DNA of 64,000 nt from NCBI GenBank assembly GCA_948144175.1, contig CANXME010002486.1, positions 1,240,001 through 1,304,000 on the forward strand. Reading direction: 5' to 3'. Below are positions 62,601 to 64,000 of the stretch, piece by piece. The DNA is from Closterium sp. NIES-65. Taxonomy: Eukaryota; Streptophyta; Zygnematophyceae; Desmidiales; Closteriaceae. Positions within the stretch are counted from its first letter, which is position 1, and each line of letters opens with the position of its first letter. The notes beneath the pieces are model-generated. The model did no database searches. It worked only from the letters and a program-made list of their open reading frames with translations, and had not been told where the DNA came from. The translations under genes were made by a program, and so were the position numbers.

Positions 62601-64000
62601 GGTGCTGACTCTAGGGGTGCTGTGCGCGGGGGTGCTGAGCCTGGGGGTGCTACTGCTGGGGGTGCTGGGCCTGAGGGTGCTACTGCAGAGGGTGCGGAGC
62701 CTGGGGGTGCTGAGTCGGGGGGTGTTGTGCCTGGAGGTGCTGGGTCTGGGGGTGCTGGGTCGGGAGCTGCTGAGCCTGGGGGTGCTGAGCTGGGAGCTGC
62801 TGAGCCTGGGGGTGCTGCGTCTGGAGCTGCTGAGCCTGGGGTTTCTCCTGCTGCTGCGTCTCGCCGGGAGCCCCTCTCTCCACAGGAGCTGCGCGAGTGG
62901 TTCGCTCGCCGCTGGAGGCGTGCTGCTGAGTCTGGAGGTGCTGCTGGAGCTGGAGCTGGAGCTTCTTCGACCGTCGAGGGTGCGGGTGCTGCCGGTCCCG
63001 GAGCTGCTGGACCTGCGGGTCCTCCTGGAGCTGGAGCTGCTGAGGGCGTTGGTGCTGAGCCTACTGCTGTTGGTCCTGCCGTTGGAGGTGTGGGTGGCGC
63101 TGGTGCTGTCGCTGAGGGTGCTGGTGCTGTCCCTGCTGAGTCTGGAGCTGCCGCGCGGCCTCGGCCGTACTTCGTTCCGCTCCTGCAGCAGGTTCTTGGT
63201 CATTCTCCTCCAGTAGAGGGTCCACCGCCTGTCCAGTCGCAGTCCCTGCTGGAGCCTTCCACTCCACTGCCTGCTCCCTCTCCTTACACTGGTCCTACTG
63301 GAGGTCTTGCTGAGCGTCGTGAGCCTGCGTCTCGTCCCGCGTTGCCTGTTCGTGCTGCTCGCGCTAGTGGTCGCAGTTCGCGTCAGCGTCCTCCTCCTGT
63401 CCCTGGCACGCACCGGATGTCTTTGCGTCCGTCCACTGCTCCTCTGCGCGCCCCTTTGCCTTCTCCTCCTGAGTCCTCTCTTCCTGCGCTTGCCGACCCT
63501 GAGTCGGACTCTCTTCGTGCTGCCAGTCCTACTGTCACGCGTCTGCTTGCTACTGTCGTCACTGACCCCTCTTTTGAGTCCACTGCTGCGTCTGCTCTAG
63601 TCGCTGAGCTCGTCGACTTTGCTGCTCGCTGTCGTCTCGACTACGCTGCTAGTCTTCTTGCTAAGTCTGCGTCTGTCTGTCCTCCGTCCGTCGGGGGTGA
63701 GTGTGCTCTTGGCACGGACGTCCTAGAGGACAGGCAGGAGGAGTTACAGTGTCTAGTGGCTGCTTCACCTCATCTCGCGTCTGTACTGCTTGCCCCTGAG
63801 GGAGACCCGGATGCACTAGACATCCCGACTCCGCGTTCTTACGCGGAGGCCGTAGAGGGTCCCTACTCCTCTCAGTGGCAGGCAGCTATGGATGCAGAGA
63901 TGGCTTCCTGGAAGTCCACAGGCACCTACGTTGACGCGGTTCCCCCTCCTGGGGCGAACATCGTCAGTGGCATGTGGATCTTCAGGGTGAAGCGGCCGCC
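59607..64000 (+). CDS. gag-pol: Copia gag-pol polyprotein, open to window edge (C8)
   Basis: It starts MATPSVLAFDAEGRAIDFEV. Order: capsid region, glycine tract (60410-60550), LREWYAGRQR, knuckle C-X13-C-X3-H-X4-C (CTYVLRSGDRAGEQC...HATQRC, about 60668-60740), protease LDSGASRSFF (near 61060), and pre-integrase HHRLGHPSLPRLRSM. The integrase core (MDVWGPAPV, LHSDRGGEFSSR, QQNGIAERRIGM; 61727-62062) follows, with its C-terminal region (FVRDLSADKLSP, SSQDVTFDES). The GGAEPGGA linker with LREWFARRW lies at 62560-62940. The conserved pre-RT block (TVTRLLATVVTDPSFES; GGECALGTDVLED) leads to the RT start WIFRVKRP at the edge. No break seen in more than 1460 codons. Confidence 0.88.
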   Translation, partial: MATPSVLAFDAEGRAIDFEVWLDDLQLFLQCDRADDLSLFDLTSGASPAPAADADPTVRSQWATRDAAARLAVRRHLPTSERAHFSQYKSAQTLYDAVVARYSSPATAALSRLMLPYLFPDLSAFPTVADLITHLRTSDTRYRAALPAEFCAKNPPPMYIALYYVVARLPDSLRVVRDHFLAVCPTTLTVDLLEKALLAAEKSIVAVGASRGDPRTPIFEGCSPSPLLPSVASAAAADLLGLESVGAASTPSGRRRSSKGKGGKGAGGAGGGGGGGGGGGGGSGGGGGTSGGGGGGGGSSGGDGGGGASGGGRSSSGGGQRSQRQQQQRSRDIPPPQQLREWYAGRQRGGGTGPCTYVLRSGDRAGEQCGGAHATQRCFGRLTDAWRQQFPGASEIPRWDELLRAGVAIFDLDFDAILAAMYAVDYSEENEGYRCFQPDPGIGTAALGACEAAALGASASVLSGTGETALSGTASSSSSLTFTLDSGASRSFFRDRTTLTPLGRPVAVSLADPSGGPVLSHFSTVLPCPAAPSGTLSGLYLPSFSTNLVSGADLQDVGVHQFTPASQRVTHCTEARTGRHLATFSRRPGSSLYTLTVESPPVPASGQVAASGQVLAAASRSGPESAPCSCRLLSHETLLWHHRLGHPSLPRLRSMASRVLVSGIPQSLPPLPSGPGPSCVPSVEGRLRATPHSSHFPPTEAPLQTLHMDVWGPAPVRGQGHERYFLLVVDDYSRYTTVLPLRNKGAVTEVLIDWIREARLQLRKSFGSDFPVLRLHSDRGGEFSSRLLRDYCRARGIRQTFTLPDSPQQNGIAERRIGMVMDVARTSMMHAAAPHFLWPFAVRYAAHQLNLHPRVSRSAMSPALLWTGKVGDASVFRVWGSRAFVRDLSADKLSPRAAPCVFLGFPTDVPGWQFYHPSSRRVLSSQDVTFDESVPFYRLFPYRTPSLPPPPDFLVPVPPPVDPLPPQVPAPSGVSQVDAVDPVEVTGDSGAAAGAEPGGADSRGAVRGGAEPGGATAGGAGPEGATAEGAEPGGAESGGVVPGGAGSGGAGSGAAEPGGAELGAAEPGGAASGAAEPGVSPAAASRREPLSPQELREWFARRWRRAAESGGAAGAGAGASSTVEGAGAAGPGAAGPAGPPGAGAAEGVGAEPTAVGPAVGGVGGAGAVAEGAGAVPAESGAAARPRPYFVPLLQQVLGHSPPVEGPPPVQSQSLLEPSTPLPAPSPYTGPTGGLAERREPASRPALPVRAARASGRSSRQRPPPVPGTHRMSLRPSTAPLRAPLPSPPESSLPALADPESDSLRAASPTVTRLLATVVTDPSFESTAASALVAELVDFAARCRLDYAASLLAKSASVCPPSVGGECALGTDVLEDRQEELQCLVAASPHLASVLLAPEGDPDALDIPTPRSYAEAVEGPYSSQWQAAMDAEMASWKSTGTYVDAVPPPGANIVSGMWIFRVKRP

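Larger units (their letters stand above)
58451..64000 (+). mobile_element. C8: A-type Ty1/copia element, cut by right window edge
   Basis: LTR 58451-58580, primer site, a leader of about 1 kb and an uninterrupted gag-pol frame from 59607 to the window end. It is inserted in C7 gag (preceded by GTGGC). It looks whole as far as seen; the rest of reverse transcriptase, RNase H and the 3' LTR are outside. Likely young, though without a second LTR this rests only on its open frame. Confidence 0.88.

Overview
The window is nuclear DNA from a plant-lineage eukaryote, most likely a streptophyte (charophyte) green alga. The primer sites match or resemble the initiator tRNA-Met complement usual in plants (TGGTATCAGAGC), there are Ty1/copia and chromodomain-bearing Ty3/gypsy elements, and one gypsy element carries a cytosine-5 DNA methyltransferase domain, an arrangement known from charophytes. 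The species is inferred, not proven. I found no host gene, tRNA, rRNA or CRISPR array. Essentially all 64 kb is LTR retrotransposons inserted into one another.

Layout. Labels are mine: C = A-type copia with very short LTRs (about 117-133 bp), B = B-type copia with about 1 kb LTRs, G = gypsy. A gypsy element G1 (2191-3215 and 56550-57364) forms the floor. It is interrupted on its left by minus-strand copia C1 (1-2190). It is split by copia C0 (3216-56549), whose two LTRs are 53 kb apart and are flanked by the same 5-bp target duplication, CATAC. C0 holds minus-strand copia Cm (21547-56209 visible). To the left lie C2 (16099-21546), B2 (12529-16098, minus) and G3 (7504-12528), which appear nested in that order inside Cm. 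Cm also contains gypsy G2 (23164-44952, duplication GAGGG) and copia C3 (48311-55819, duplication CAGCG). G2 in turn holds the non-autonomous element C4 (25469-26979, duplication ACTAC), the non-autonomous element C5 (27995-37086, itself split by the B-type copia B1 at 28019-35440, duplication GAAGA), and copia C6 (37480-43288). To the right of G1, copia C7 starts at 57365 and is interrupted at 58451 by copia C8, which runs off the right edge. Nesting reaches six levels.

Condition. C8 shows an uninterrupted gag-pol frame as far as the window goes. C3 is almost whole. The gypsy G3 polymerase-integrase frame is open for 911 codons. The others are broken fossils. Differences between paired LTRs that I counted by eye (G2 about 6%, C0 about 4.5%, C5 about 4%, B1 about 2.6%, C3 about 2.3%, C4 under 1%) broadly agree with the nesting order.

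Most notable: the methyltransferase domain inside gypsy G3 (about 7867-8800); a stem-loop plus GGGCCC palindrome just after the primer site in A-type copia leaders; a 3' hairpin containing the polypurine tract; a non-standard zinc-knuckle spacing in A-type gag; and a gag-less family (C4, C5) that shares terminal signals with the A-type copias.
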